A stretch of 64,000 bases of DNA from the NCBI GenBank assembly GCA_021521415.1, contig JAIQDT010001098.1:583006-647005 (forward strand), in the 5' to 3' direction. Position 1 is the stretch's first letter, and the number at the start of each line of letters is the position of its first letter. Source of the stretch: Bidens hawaiensis (taxonomy: Eukaryota; Streptophyta; Magnoliopsida; Asterales; Asteraceae). This document shows positions 1-13,800 of the stretch, in pieces. The position numbers were made by a program, and so were the translations under genes. The notes beneath the pieces are model-generated. The model worked only from the letters and a program-made list of their open reading frames with translations. It searched no databases and was not told where the DNA came from.

Positions 1-4
1 TGAG

Positions 5-165
5 AAGAGAGTCATTAGTCATTAACTGATGCCGCCCTGTGATTCGGTTCCCCAAGTTTTCTATCCACAATCTCTAGCTCTCAATCAGGGCTAGATCAAC
101 CTCCCTGTCCTGTTCCAATTTAGCACCTCGAGCAGCCAACGCATCTCTTTCTTTCATAATTACAG
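5..165 (-). pseudogene. Possible coding fragment with charged helix
   Basis: Read on the minus strand the segment gives MKERDALAARGAKLEQDREV, a charged, coiled-coil-like stretch, then a stop. Similar heptad-rich strings occur in plant retroelement proteins, but I cannot assign a family. It is cut by the window edge. Confidence 0.25.
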
Positions 166-350
166 AGTTTGTCCTTTATGTTTGTATCAAATTTCATTCG
201 TTGCCCTTTATCTTTAAAAATGATATGTTTTATCGTTTACGTTTATAAATTCAACAGTTTTTGTCCTTTGACCCTAACCCAGTTAGTTTTTCTTGTTAAG
301 TCAAGTCATTTGCAAGACACATGAGGGTAGATTGGTATCTTCCCCAAAGA
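158..350. repeat. TIR-like end related to other 'TTTGTCCTTTA' elements
   Basis: It carries ATTACAGAGTTTGTCC, then repeated TTGTCCTTT phrases and an AACCCAGTTAG...TGAGGGTA string. The same vocabulary occurs in the outer arms of the elements at 51590-52323 and 52986-54223. The partner end was not found, so this is probably one end of a broken Mutator-like element. Confidence 0.4.
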
Positions 351-695
351 TAACCTTAGATCTGAAAACCTTCACACTACCACCACTGCAACCACAACCT
401 CTGCAACCACAACCACAAACACCTCCGCAGTTACCACATATGCAACACCTGCGGCCGCCACCGTCCACCTATAACTACCGTTTCTGGCAAGGTGAGGCGG
501 CGGAAGTCGGATGTGTCATTGTTGTTTCTGATTTAGGTCATGGCGATGTTTGCTTATGATGTTCGTTTAGTTTATGATGAAATCTAAGTCTGGTTCTTTT
601 TCTCAACTTGAGGCTCTTGGTTGTTGTCGCCGCAACCTAAAAATTAGGTTTTAACTTCACTTCACATAAGCCCTTTAAAAATCTGTAATCGTGAA

Positions 696-1440
696 TTGGA
701 TGACGTAGTCCATTCCATTCCCTCTAAAATACCCCAATTTCATTCCATCCATACCCCATGTTTTTTTTTTCATTCAATTCCCTCATTCGCCCTACATTAC
801 CTCCACCACCCACCATCAACACCCACCACCACCTCCAACCGCCTCCGCCACTACCACCAGCTACCACCATCGCCGTCCACCGCCGTCACCACCCACCTTT
901 ACCAACCATCTCCATCGGTGCCTGCCACCCAACAAAGCCAGTCGCCCACCGCATATATCAACTATCGCCCCACCATCACACACGCCGCTCACCGTCACCG
1001 CTGCCCACCGCCGCCACTGCCACCAATCACCACCATCGGCGTCCACCGCCGCCACCACCCACCTCCACAAACCATCGCCATTAGTGCCACCCGCCCACTG
1101 CATCCATCAATCATCGCCCCACCATCACATACGCCGCCCACCGTCACCGCTGCCCACCACCACCTCCACTGTTACCGCTACCACCACTTCCACCGTTACC
1201 CGCCACCGCTCCCACCAACAACAACACCACTCACTACCATTTTAATTTTAGTTTTTTATTTTTTCTTACCTACTAACAATACAAAGTAACGATTCATTTC
1301 ATTCCCATGTGGTAACCAAACATTTCATTGGAATGGTAATAACTCATTCCATTGGAATGGTAATAACTCATTCCATTACCACGTCCATTCCATTACCACG
1401 TCCATTCCATTCCGTCGTTTATTTTCATTACCCCATACCA
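696..1440. repeat. CA/CCG-rich low-complexity DNA with a diverged 166-bp tandem duplication
   Basis: A run of CCACC/CCGCC-rich DNA. The segment from about 863 repeats from about 1029 (offset 166), judged from the shared phrases CGTCCACCGCCG, ATCGCCCCACCATCACA and CACCGTCACCGCTGCCCACC. It is bordered by ATTCCATTCC-rich DNA (about 700-750 and 1310-1440), including two short tandem units near 1320-1400. The long reading frames here are histidine/proline low complexity, open in several frames, and are not called as genes. Confidence 0.55.
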
Positions 1441-2245
1441 ATTTAAGCTTTTTCAATCAAACAATGCTTTTTATTTAGTAAAAACCTTTTTTTAAAAGCT
1501 TGAAGTTAGAAGCTTTTAAAAACTCTAAAAAACTTCATGCCAAACATACCTATAATTTACTTAATCATAATCATGTAATACTAATGAAAACGAAAACATA
1601 CTTTTTTCCATTATAACACAAAACACTTTATTTTGTACGTTGACCATTCAAATTCATAAACTAGTCTATATTAATCATTATGCATGAAACCTGATGTGGT
1701 TATTGATAGTTTTTAAGAAAATAGGAAAAAACAAGAATAGAAAATAAAAAGAGATTTGAAATAAGACATTCTGCATAAATGAAAATCACAAAGGGTTCTC
1801 CATTATATGGAGTTACATCGTTCAAAACAAATCTAGATACTATTTTTACTAATCACGTGGATGATGGCATAACCACTCATTCCTTTATTCTAGCACAATC
1901 ACACTTAACTTGAAAAAGTAAAATAACTCAAAACAAATACGTTGAAGCTCATGACCCTATCCGCCATGCATGGGCTGCATATTGAGTGGGCTCATTTATC
2001 GGTGTGCATGGGATTGGAGCTAGTCTTGGGCTCATCGGACACGTACTATAGATACAATGTTTATGTTCGTCTTCTTCGTTTGAAGTGGTACGTTAATAGT
2101 CGCCACAAATTTGGCAGTTTCCAGATTTAGAATACAACTGATAACAACTTAACAAGTGTAGAATACAACCGATACACTCTAAGAAATAAACATCGTAGTA
2201 ATTATTACCACTTTATAATTTTCTAATCTCTCTGAGATAACAACT
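1441..2245. other. 3' flank of the RLK gene, no gene seen
   Basis: AT-rich DNA between the low-complexity block and the receptor kinase stop codon. It should include the 3' UTR and polyadenylation site of the minus-strand gene. I see no coding frame or transposon ends that I can delimit. Confidence 0.5.
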
Positions 2246-2632
2246 TTAAATGTAACTGTCTCTCTTCTGCATATACTCATTCAAATCATCGTTTGGGTCT
2301 GCGTAGAGATTGACATCAGATGTTGAAGAATGAGTGTACGCGAATGGCATTTCTTCGATTTGGTCCTCGTCCTGATTCTCAAGTTGTTTCATCATAATGT
2401 CACGATCTATTTCAGTCATTGAGACGCTTTGTTCAGCAACAAACGCTTCAGGAACGATTCGTCCCTCTAGCATACTAACCACGGATGACATTGTTGGTCT
2501 ATCGGATGGAGAGATAGCGGTACACACTAGAGCCAAATTGATAACCACCATCATCTCCGGTATGTCATATTCGGAACCCAGCTTTGGATCAACTAGATCC
2601 AGCAAATGATCCGTGGCTTTCAAAGCTAGGGC
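2246..2632 (-). CDS. RLK last exon: C-terminal kinase lobe and tail
   Basis: It begins [19 protein letters not shown] and includes the family motif [17 protein letters not shown], the end of the kinase domain. An acidic tail of about 70 residues follows, ending at the stop at 2246. The acceptor AG is at 2634-2633, phase 0, joining directly after the LLDR residues of the previous exon. Confidence 0.92.
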   Translation of the reverse strand, partial: ALALKATDHLLDLVDPKLGSEYDIPEMMVVINLALVCTAISPSDRPTMSSVVSMLEGRIVPEAFVAEQSVSMTEIDRDIMMKQLENQDEDQIEEMPFAYTHSSTSDVNLYADPNDDLNEYMQKRDSYI

Positions 2633-3651
2633 CTAATATAAAGAAACAAGGGGGATAATGAATATGAGATATAATCATATAAATGGATTTGTAAGATGGA
2701 AAAGGTTCATGTAGGTGTGGGTTTCTGACCCATAAGCCTTAACATGGGTCTGTTTGGCAAGTAACGGATAATTGGTTTGAAGATTAGTTTAAATATTAAG
2801 CATTTTGCTACATATATATATAACTTCATGTTAGTTACCAAATTACCCGATCAAGAAGAACAAACTGATTCTCTTTTAACCTGTCAGGAATGTTAGCCAT
2901 CCCACTTACTACCTCTAAGAGGACAATTCCAAAGCTATAGACATCTGCTTTATCTGTTAGGTAACCGCGCATTGCATATTCAGGAGCCATATATCCACTG
3001 AAATGTGTACCAAGAACATAAACCTTAAATATATATCTAATGTATTAGAATGATATAATTTTCTAAATAATTAACGACATACTAAGTTCCAGCAACACGG
3101 GTGCTTATATGGGTATTGTCCTCTTCATTAAGCTTAGCCAAACCGAAATCAGAAATTTTAGCATTTAAATTCTTATCAAGGAGCACATTAGAGGCTTTAA
3201 TATCTCTGTGCACAATCTTCAATCTTGATTCTTCATGTAAAAATGACAACCCTTTCGCTATTTGCAAACAAATTCTGTATCTTGTAGGCCAATCAAGATC
3301 CAACTGCCATTCTTCGGGCCCTAAAATCCGCAAGGTGCACCATTATTCAGCAAAATATTATGTGAATGTTCATTCAAGAGTAGCTGTGTTCTTCATACCA
3401 TTTCCTTAAAAACATGTTGGTTCGGATTATGTTTTCTCTTAACATATGAGAAATTGGTTGCTTAAAATGAAACGGATCTAAAAGGCTGACGGGTTATATA
3501 CACTTTTAGGGGGAAATCATGACCCGACCTACAAAGAATGGGTTGATTTATCAAAGAGAAATTGTATATCGGTTCATTTGGGTGATATCAAATCAGTAAC
3601 GGGTCGATCAATTTGAGATAGTTAAATTAATCAATGGGTTAAAACAGGTAA

Positions 3652-3693
<42 letters not shown>

Positions 3694-6202
3694 TGGTACC
3701 ATTTAAGAATTCTAAAAAAGTTAAGAACTCTTACGAACTCTAAACAATCAAATATTTTTTTAATTTTTTTATATATTAACATTATTTAAGAGTAGTTTTA
3801 TCATATTTTATATAGGAAAAATTTTTATTACATATATTAATCACAAGTTTACATAGGTGTAAAATTTATGTACTAACAAATTTACATAGGTGTAAAACAA
3901 AACATAGATATGTATAAAAACTAATTTTCAAAATTGTAATAGTAAATATAGATATAAAGAATGATTTTCAATCAAATAACATTAATATACAAAAACTTTT
4001 ATAAAAAACGTTAGTTTTCAAAAGTTCCTTCAAGTTCTTAAATAATTTAAAAGTTCTGTAATGATACTCATCATATATATATATATATATGTATATATAA
4101 CTTGTTAGCTTAAAGTGGTCCTATCAAGTTAGCGTCTATCGCCATTGTTATACTCATATTGTTTTTGAAATCACATTTGATGCACTTTAAGTTAATATGA
4201 TGGAAAAAACCTGTTCAGTTGAGTTCCCAATTATTTTTGACCCATACAAAAAGTTACCCATGTTGGCCAGTTCCCTAACGTGTCTCATACAAATTCTACC
4301 TCTAGCAAGTGGTATTGTACTTCTGAGAACAATGTATAGTCAGAAAATGGGCAACAAACCTTGACGAATGCCTATTGAAACTAATGAATGAAAAACCGAT
4401 CGCTTACCAAACAAAGCACGGGCTAGACTATTATTTTCCAAGTATTCATATGCTAGCAACAGCTGGTTCCCTTCTATACAACAACCGTACAACTTCACAA
4501 GATGTGGGTGTTGGAAAGCGGATATCATGCCTAATTCATTCAAGAACTCCCTATTTCCTTGCTTTGATCTGGACGAAAGCTGTTTCACTGCTATTAAGGT
4601 GCCCTTTGGTAATACTCCCTTCGTTATTAAATAATATTAGTTTTAAACATTATGTGACCAAGACAAAAAAAAGAAAAAGAAAAGAAGTTGTAGAGTACCT
4701 TGTACACCGGGCCAAAACCACCTTCTCCGATCTTATTAGCAGGATCAAAATTGTTTGTTGCAATTTTGATTTGCCTCAAAGTAAATGAACCGATGGTAAG
4801 CCCTAGAGCTCGCAACTCTGTTGAATCACAAAGGTTATTGAGAACATGTAAAAAAATTAGAAGAACTAAATTTAGAATGGGTAAACGTGACAATTTTAAC
4901 AGGTTGATTGGGGTTGTGTTCTATTTTAATCGGGTCAAATTGTTTAGACGGGTATGATTGGCAATTTTCTTTTAAATACCCGATGCAGTAAGTATTTACA
5001 ACAAACTTAATTGTTTTGACCCGCCATCACACCCCCTCCAACCTGTTGATTATGCCACCTTTAAAGTACAGTCTTGCCACATAAATACCTAGTGCCGTAG
5101 TATCTCTGTGACATAAATAACCGTACCACCATAAAATTCCTACAATTAGGATGATGGCAGAAACTGCTCCAACTGAAACTACAATCCATCTAGACACACT
5201 GCTTTCATTTTCCGGTAATTTAAAATCTGAATGGTTAAAACAAACAAAAGGTTAAAGAATTGTTAACGATGTAAGTCAAACAATAAAAGTGATCCTACAT
5301 ATAGATGTTCTTTCGGAAATGCTATAATTAGTACGCTGATCATTTGTGTTTGGCCTTTTTTATGTTTGGGTTGGTTAGATAAGGATCGATTAGTGGCTTG
5401 GCAATTATCTTATAATCAAATCGATGCCTTCAAAACCATAATGTCATTTTATGCAGTATAAGTAGGGGTTTGATTGGAACAGTTGTAATCAATTATCACA
5501 ATGACATTCGTTATCATAGTTTTAATCATATCATGTTTTTGTTCTAATATTGCATGATACTATGAAACCCCCATTTGAGTTGAAAAAACCCGTAAAAACC
5601 CTTTATAACATTGTTTTCTAAACATATGTAATATATGTTATTACATTTAATATAAAACAACGAAAAGTCATTTAAAAAATGTTTCGTGAATTTTTTTTAA
5701 CTTTACATATTTTCCTGTAGATAGAAAAGTTAAATTTACTTTAACATTTTTATTAACTTTAATTGTGAACCACAAGATTCAAACTTTAAATAAAAACATG
5801 TTGTTAAGAATGGGTTTCTACAGTTTACTTAACTCAAAAGGATTTTATTTTTTTTCTAATGAAAATGGTTAAAATTATGTTTTAATAAAAAATATATTAG
5901 ATGTCCATATTGTAGTATAAATTAATTTTTATCATGAAATTAAGAATACATACAATTATATAAAGTTGTTACGAAAATTGCAATGTTGCACAATCCATTT
6001 GATAAATAAAAGACCAAACCGGTTCTGGCACAGAAACAATAGCGAGAACCGACTTTACCGGTTCCGGTTCTATATTTAAGTCATTTTCAGTTCCTGTTCA
6101 GCTCTTGCGGTTTGAACCGTTACACAGTCCTTACTCCTAGATCAAGGGCCTGTATCAATTTTTACTTTTTCAAGAAAACTATCTCTTTTTACTTTTGCCA
6201 TC

Positions 6203-6258
<56 letters not shown>

Positions 6259-7641
6259 TGGTTAATGTAAAAAACAATAATTTTGTGAGAAGCATAAGAA
6301 GAGATCTAGACCCTTGGATCTAGGATCTAACGGTTGAGATTAGTAGTTTCTAAAAACCGTATAGTTTCCTATTTATATGGTATAGTTTCTTATTTAGGTG
6401 GATTGCTTTATTTTAAAGCATTCTCACACTTCTCACAAAACAAGTGTTTTTTTATTTGAACCCTCTTCTCTCTCTCTATATATATATGAGGGTTATTCTA
6501 AAAATAAGTAGCTTCTTAGAAAAACTAAGAATAAATCATAACCATTGAATTATGTTAATCAATGGTTGAGATTTAAAATTACCAATAACCGACATAGTTT
6601 CCTAGAATTACTCTTTTATCATTATAACCGGCATAGTTTCCTATAATTGTTCTTTCACTATAATTTGTAATGCCAAATGTCAAAATTTTGTTGGTTCTTA
6701 CCATTCTTAAGAAACTCTTTATTCTTATTTGAACCCTTATATATATATATATATAGAGAGAGAGAGGATCATGATAATTTAATAACTTTTTTGAAATTGA
6801 GAACTATGAGAACCATTTTGGACCACAAAAAACCCAAAAATAAAAAAAAATCATAAAATAAAAAAAACACAAAAATAAAAAAAGTAAAAAAGCCAAAATT
6901 CTTATTTTAACATCCCGGTTTCATTAAAAAAAACTCGGTTTAGCCAAATTATATATACATATGTGTACATTTAAATGATTTTTATACACATGTGTATAAT
7001 TTAATATAAATGATACTATACATATGTGTATATCACGTAACTAAAGATTAAATAAAATCATACATATGTGTATAATACGACGTTTTTTTTATTTTTTTTT
7101 AAATTTATTTTTATTTTTTTAATGAAATCGGAATGAAATATAAGAATTTTGGTTTTTTACTTTTTTAAAATTTTGTTATTTTTTGTTTTATGATTTTTTA
7201 AAATATATTTTATGAAGGTGTTTTTAGTGGTCTAAAATGGTTCTTAAAGTTCTCAATTTGCAAAGGGTTCTCTTAGGATCCTTACCCTATATATATATAT
7301 ATATATATAAGTATTGGATCATTTCAAAAGTTTTTTTACAGCGAGAAGTGAATGTGTAACTCCATTAATCCCTAATTTCACTCTCATTCTTTATTGTGTA
7401 GGTGCGTATGTACGTGTGCAGGTGTATATGTGTATGTATGTTTGTATGTGTGTAGGTACATAGGTTTGAATGTGGCTCGGTACGTTTGTATGTTTGTAGG
7501 TACGCATATATATGTGTGTTTAGGTAGGTTTATATTTGTGTAGCTAAGACATAAATACAACCAACCTACATGTAGGTAAAATCATAAGAAAGGGAGTGAA
7601 ATTAGGGATTAATGAAGTTACACATTCACTTCTCACAAGAT

Positions 7642-7716
<75 letters not shown>

Positions 7717-9702
7717 TAAAGGATCAAATACAATAATCCCTTATCATACAATAGCTACGCGAGTTTCTTCACCGTTAATTTTCAAAAAACACGCGACCGT
7801 TATGATCCTCTGCTTCACTGCTCCATCGATTCCGTGCGCCTTCACCGTCACCGCCAAATGATTGCATCTACCGTCGCGACCGTCGACGGTACCGTTGTGA
7901 ACACCATATTCCTCGTTAAGCCTTTTTCACATGTCAGTTGATAAAATTGACCAATTAAAATTGAAATTGTTGAACTAATTGATCAATTAGACTTTGAAAT
8001 GGTCCAATTAATCATCAGTTTGAAGTTTCAATTAATCAATTTTGAGTTTTGAGTAAACCCAGTTGCAGACGTTCATTTTTTGTTCATATGATCGAATCAA
8101 TGATCAAATTAACGGTCGATTGACGATTGTTTGATGATTATGAGATTATATGAAGTGATTTCAATGTTCAATTTCATGTTTATAGGTGTTTAATTTTTTT
8201 TTGTTAGTTTTAGAAGTTCTGAACACCCAGAACTTCTTAGAACTTCTAAACTTTATCAGTTTTGAACACCCAGAACTTCTTAGAACTTCTAAACTTTACC
8301 AGTTTGAACAGCCAGAACTTTTTAGAACTTTTAAACTTTATCAGAACTTCAATACTTTTTTGAACACCCAGATCTTCTTTGAATGTATTATAACGTTTAA
8401 AGATGTTCTTTTTTGGTTAGAATGTTTAAAGGTATTCCGTTTTGTTTCAGAACGTTTAAACATAATATTTAACTTATAAACAACATTATTTAAAAACGTA
8501 TAAACAGAACGTATAAACTTTTTGTACTGAACTTTTAAAGTTTAATTGATTATGTTCTGAACGTTTAAACAGAACGTATAAACAGATCGTATAAACTTAA
8601 TGTTTTAATACGTTCAATGTCAAAACCCAGAACTCAAAACTCAAAGTTGATCGACGAAAGCTTCAAATTGATGATTAATTGGATCAATTTCAAGGTTAAT
8701 TGATCAGTTAGGCTCATCAACAATTCAATTTCAATTTCAATTGGAGATTGCTTAACTGACCTGTGACCAACGATCGATGGTAGTGACGGACGATGGTTGT
8801 GCTCATGACAGTAGACGATGTTCGCGATGGTGGACTTTGATGGTATGCGTTAAGGTCAAGTATTTTTAGGTTAATTACAATTAGAATCGGTGGTGCAGGA
8901 AGTCGCGTACGTAATGTACGATAAGCGATTATTGTACGTTAACTCACCCCTATATATATATATAGAAAAGGGTTAAAATAAAAATACATAGTTTTGTAGG
9001 AAGAGTAGGAAGGACATAAAATTTAGAGTTAGGAAACTATGTAGCCTAAATCCTTGATCATAGGAAACTATTTGCTATTTTGAAAACTACCAATCTCAAC
9101 CACTAGATCCTAGATCTAAGGGCCTAGATTTATTCTTACTCTTTGTAAAAAACTATTTCTTTTTATTATAACTCACCCCTATATCTATATATTTAGAGAG
9201 AGAGAGAGAGAAAATGGTTCAAATAAAAAACAATTGTTTTGTTAGAAGTGTGAGGAGACTTTAAAATAAAATACACCACCCAGATAGGACACTATAACAT
9301 GTAAATAGCAAACTATACAACTTTTAGAAACTACCAATATCAACGACTAGATCTTAGATTCAAGGGTGTACATCTATTCTTATGATTCTCCCAAAACTAT
9401 TGTTTTTTACATTAACCCTATATATATAGTGGAGGGTTATTATAAAAGGAAGAAGTTTCCTAAGAAAACTAAAAATAAATCATAGGCATTGGATCATATC
9501 AATCAATGGTTGAGATTAAAAATAACCAAAAACCGTCATAGTTTCTTAGAATTACTCTTTAATCATTATATCCGACATAGTTTCTTAAAATTGTTTTTTC
9601 ACCATAGCTTTTAATGCCACATGTCAATAAATTTATTGGTTCTTACCATTTATAAGGAACTCTTTAGTTTTATTTGAACCATTTCTCTCTCTCTCTCTCT
9701 CT

Positions 9703-9762
<60 letters not shown>

Positions 9763-10781
9763 AAACAATTAAACAATTGTTTCTTAAAATTGTTTTTTCA
9801 CCATTTAATGGTTCAAATAAAAAACAATTGTTTTGTGAGAAGTGTGAGAAGAATTTAAAATAAACCACACCACCTAAATAGGAAACTCTAACATGTAAAT
9901 AGACAATTATACAAATTTTAGAAACTACCAATCTCAGCCACTAGATCCTAGATCCAATGGTCTACATATATTCTTATGCTTCTCACAAAACTATTGGTTT
10001 TACGTTAACCCTATATATATATATATATATAGGATCAGGATCATGCGAGAACCTTTTTTAAATTGAGAACGTTTTCTGGCTTTGCTATTCAAAAGGGGTT
10101 CAGCGCGTCGTACATGGAACCTCTTCAGCTTCTAGGTCCCAAAGCTTCGTTTTTAGCAGGATTGGCTTTGCTATTCAAAAGGGGGTTGCGGCGCAGCTTG
10201 TTGCCCGTTTGCCTGCCACTTTATTGTAATCGTTTTATAGTAAATTATATAATTACATATTAATTAGCCATTGAGAACTATGAGAACCATTTTTGACCAC
10301 AAAAAACCCAAAAATAAAAAAATCATAAAATAGAAAAAAACACAAAAATCAAAAAAGTAAAAAAAACCAAAATTCTTATTTTATCATCCCGATTTCATAA
10401 AAAAAACTTGGTTTAGCTAAATTATATACACAGATGTATAATATATACATATATATACATTTACATGTTTTTTTTACACATGTGTATAATTTAAGATAAA
10501 TGATACTGTACATATGTGTATATTACGTATCTAAAGATTATATAAAATTATACATGTGTGTATAATACGACGTTTTTTTTGGTTTTTTTTATTTTTTTAT
10601 TTATTTTTTATTTTTTTAATGAAATTGAAATGAAATATAAGAATTTTGGTTTTTTTTACTTTTTTAAAATTTTTATTATTTTTTGTTTTATGATTTTTTT
10701 AAATATTTTTTTAAAAGTGTTTTTAGTGGTCCAAAATGATTCTCAAAGTTCTCAATTTGCAAAGGGTTCACTTAAGATCCA

Positions 10782-10828
<47 letters not shown>

Positions 10829-13800
10829 AAAGGGTTATCCTAACAATAAACATTTTCTTAGGAAGACTAGGAATAAATCATAGCAATTGGATCATGTTAA
10901 TCAATGGTTGAGATTTAAAATTATCAATAACCGACATTGTTTCCTAGAATTACTCTTTCATAATTATAATCAACATAGTTTCCTAGAGTTGTTCTTTCAA
11001 CATAATTTGTAATGCCAAATGTCATAATTTTATTGGTTCTTACCATTACTAAGAAAGTCCTTATTCTTATTTAAACCATTATATATATATATATATATAA
11101 ATTTTTGGGGTGTTTCACCCAACAAATGCTAGGTAGCATATCTCAGGGCCGGCTATAAGGGAGGGCCGGGTGGTCGACGGACCCCGGCCCAACACCCAGA
11201 TAGGCCGAGGTTTTTATAAAAAAATTATATACATATTTTTATGAAAAACAATATGTATATATAATGTTTAAACTTAATTACACTAACACTAGCTTGGTTT
11301 AGTGGTAAAGGGGTATACCTTTCGACCAAAAGGTTGTGGATTCTAACCTCACTTGAGACATTCAAACCATATTTTAATAAAAAAAATTGTTTTTAACACA
11401 ACCAAATCATAAGGGAAAAAAAATTAAAGCTCATTTTAAAATTAAATTGTTTAAACCTAACAAGATACCTCTTTTTATTAAGGCCTACAAATTTTTTCGC
11501 TTTCGACCCAAAATTTTTTAATCGTTCTTGGAGCAAGGCCTGGCATATCTATGTTAACAACCTAGCCTAATACAATACGGATTAGTAAAGTTATTGTCTT
11601 AGGTGTTTTTAGCAATCTTGTGTTAAATCATTCAACATGTTACTAAAACTTAATCATTAATAGGCTTCAGGAGTTGTTGCTACAACAAAGATAAGACCAA
11701 TGATAGTGAATGGACTGGTTAGGCTAACAAGCTTCAAGGGTTCAGGTTAACCTAACGCAGGTCGTGGTGTCCTCTACGTTTGCAAAACGTAGAAGGAGGT
11801 TCACTAGTTAGTTTGTTGTTTGTTGTTATAGTTCACCGGAGATCCAAGACCGTGATGTTTGGAATCGGTTTTTGGATGATGTTCTTGGTGAAGCTATGGA
11901 GTTATTGAAGTAAGAAAGGAATAAGCAAATAGCATATTTCTCAAGAAATAAGAGAAGATAAGGGAGAGTGTATTATCTGTCCAGATCTTGTTGTGTTCAT
12001 GTTTATGGCCAAGTCTTTCTTATATAGGAGAAGAGACTTAAGCCTTTCGTCCAGTTGTAACTAAACTAGTCCCCCTCCAGTTTGCCTAGAGAGTTGACCT
12101 TTGTGGGCGAGAAGCTTTGGACCGCTGGTCCATAATTAAAATAATAATACTTTATCTGAGCATGTCCTCAAAGGGGACAAGGATGTGAACCGTGATTTGA
12201 CATCGTATTGTAGCACGTGGGTACTTGTTTACATAAGTTTGAGCGGGAAATGAAGCTTTTAACCTTTTAACCCTTTTAGCGTTAATGTGTTCTAGCCATT
12301 TTATTATTTCCTTGGGCTACCCCGTCATCAGGAGCCATAAGAGGCGTTTGCCAAACACACTCTACCTCTAACTATTAGAGGTAGCCTCTCCTCTTAATGG
12401 AATCATTAAGAGGGTTACCAAACAGCCTCTTAACTAATTCCTTTTAAGTCAAGGTCTAAAATGCACTTTGTAATTTTGCATGTAATTTTAGCAATCTACC
12501 ATAATCGTCATAAGTAGATCTCCCTCCAAATCATAAACTACCATAAATCACTAAACACATAAGGAGTTACTAATAGGCAATAGCTTACTTGGCTCCACAG
12601 AAATAGCTGAAATAAGAGGACCATAATTGCCTTGAGTTGGCACACTTGTTGTTCCATTTCCAGCCCAGTAGAGACGGATTTCCAAAATACTTGTATTAAG
12701 ATTTACGGTATAAGGTACCACAATTGCTTTCATAACCCCGCCTGCTCTAGCACTGATGTCAAAATCCTTCTCCTTCAGCACATTCTAGCAAAGTACCAAC
12801 CAATAATAATCAACACTAACGTAAGGAGCCAAGAAGAAATGAAATTAAATCCTACACAATATAACACTAAAAAGCGTAACACCCATTTTTTATTAATATA
12901 TCAAGAGTGCAACAAGTTACCAAATTCTTTTATCTAGCAGGTGATTGGTAGATATGGCAATTTTGACCCATTAGTTATAATTAGTCAAATGTGTTATTAA
13001 ATTAGACATAGTAAAAAACACCATTAGTTTATTCAGATTTCACTAAATCTGAAAGGTAATCAATTAGCCACTGTCTATACTTATTTATAATACATGATAC
13101 GAGAATAAATTAAGATACTTGATTTTAATGGTTTTACAAATGATAATACATACATGTGTTATGAATTATTATCCATTTGTGGTGACTCTTCATCTATATT
13201 TGTCATAAAGTGATTACTCATATGTTTAACTCCTCTTTGTAGTTAATTGTGTGTTAATGTAAGGACCTTATATAATGGCATTATATTCCATAGTATGATA
13301 TGAATATAAGAAATCATTCTCTCTATTGCTAATAGGTTCACAACACGTTATTAGCATTGCTCTTGAAAGTTTAATCCACATTATCATACGGTGAGAAATA
13401 TATCTAAAGATGTGTTAGAGATTTTATTGTTTCCATATAATATGTTATATAATAATATTATTTAGATAAGTTAACAATTTAAATAATTTTGATGTGAGTG
13501 TTCTTAATATAATTTTATATTTGGGGCTGATTATGAAAATGGAGGGTTGGAACTTTTACGTCTCTGTTTCTATGTCTTATGATCATCCAAACAGCCTTAA
13601 CGTATAACATGATTTTCTATATAAACCAATATTAGATTTACAAATTGAGTGCTTTAATTCATCTTACTGACCAGAGTACATAAACATGGTGTAAAATTAA
13701 TTTGGGGTATAATTTCAACAAGTCCTTTTAAGTTAAATTAAATATAATTAATTTGAATGATTCACGTTCCCTGATTTGATTTAGAATTACACATACATGT

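Larger units (their letters stand above)
6205..11098. repeat. Chain of MITEs separated by (TA)n microsatellites
   Basis: About 4.9 kb of the 7.4-kb intron is built from consecutive inverted-repeat elements, each bordered by (TA)n or (GA)n(TA)n runs. By shared end sequences I see at least five families. Family A: about 6254-6465, 8966-9180, 9212-9420, 9808-10011. Family B: 6488-6739, 9429-9682, 10826-11079. Family C: 6766-7289, 10032-10787. Single elements D (7310-7643) and E (7706-8952) complete the chain. Copies recur in the same order with little other DNA between them. Confidence 0.75.

Noticed and set aside
696..1289. Long histidine/proline/threonine-rich reading frames on both strands
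   Set aside because: They come from CCACC/CCGCC low-complexity DNA and are open in several frames at once; no domain, no start context, and part is a diverged tandem duplication.
4375..4957. Plus-strand frames opposite the kinase exons
   Set aside because: They are antisense shadows of the receptor kinase coding sequence.
8186..8479. 97-codon frame with [16 protein letters not shown] repeats
   Set aside because: It simply translates the AACTTCTTAGAACTTCTAAA tandem repeat inside element E.
9650..10911. Frames containing IYIYIYIY
   Set aside because: These read through (TA)n microsatellites between MITEs.
11285..11355. Possible tRNA gene
   Set aside because: Only A- and B-box-like strings are present; no acceptor stem or anticodon arm can be formed, and it sits inside a hAT-like element. 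The same holds for 44100-44170.
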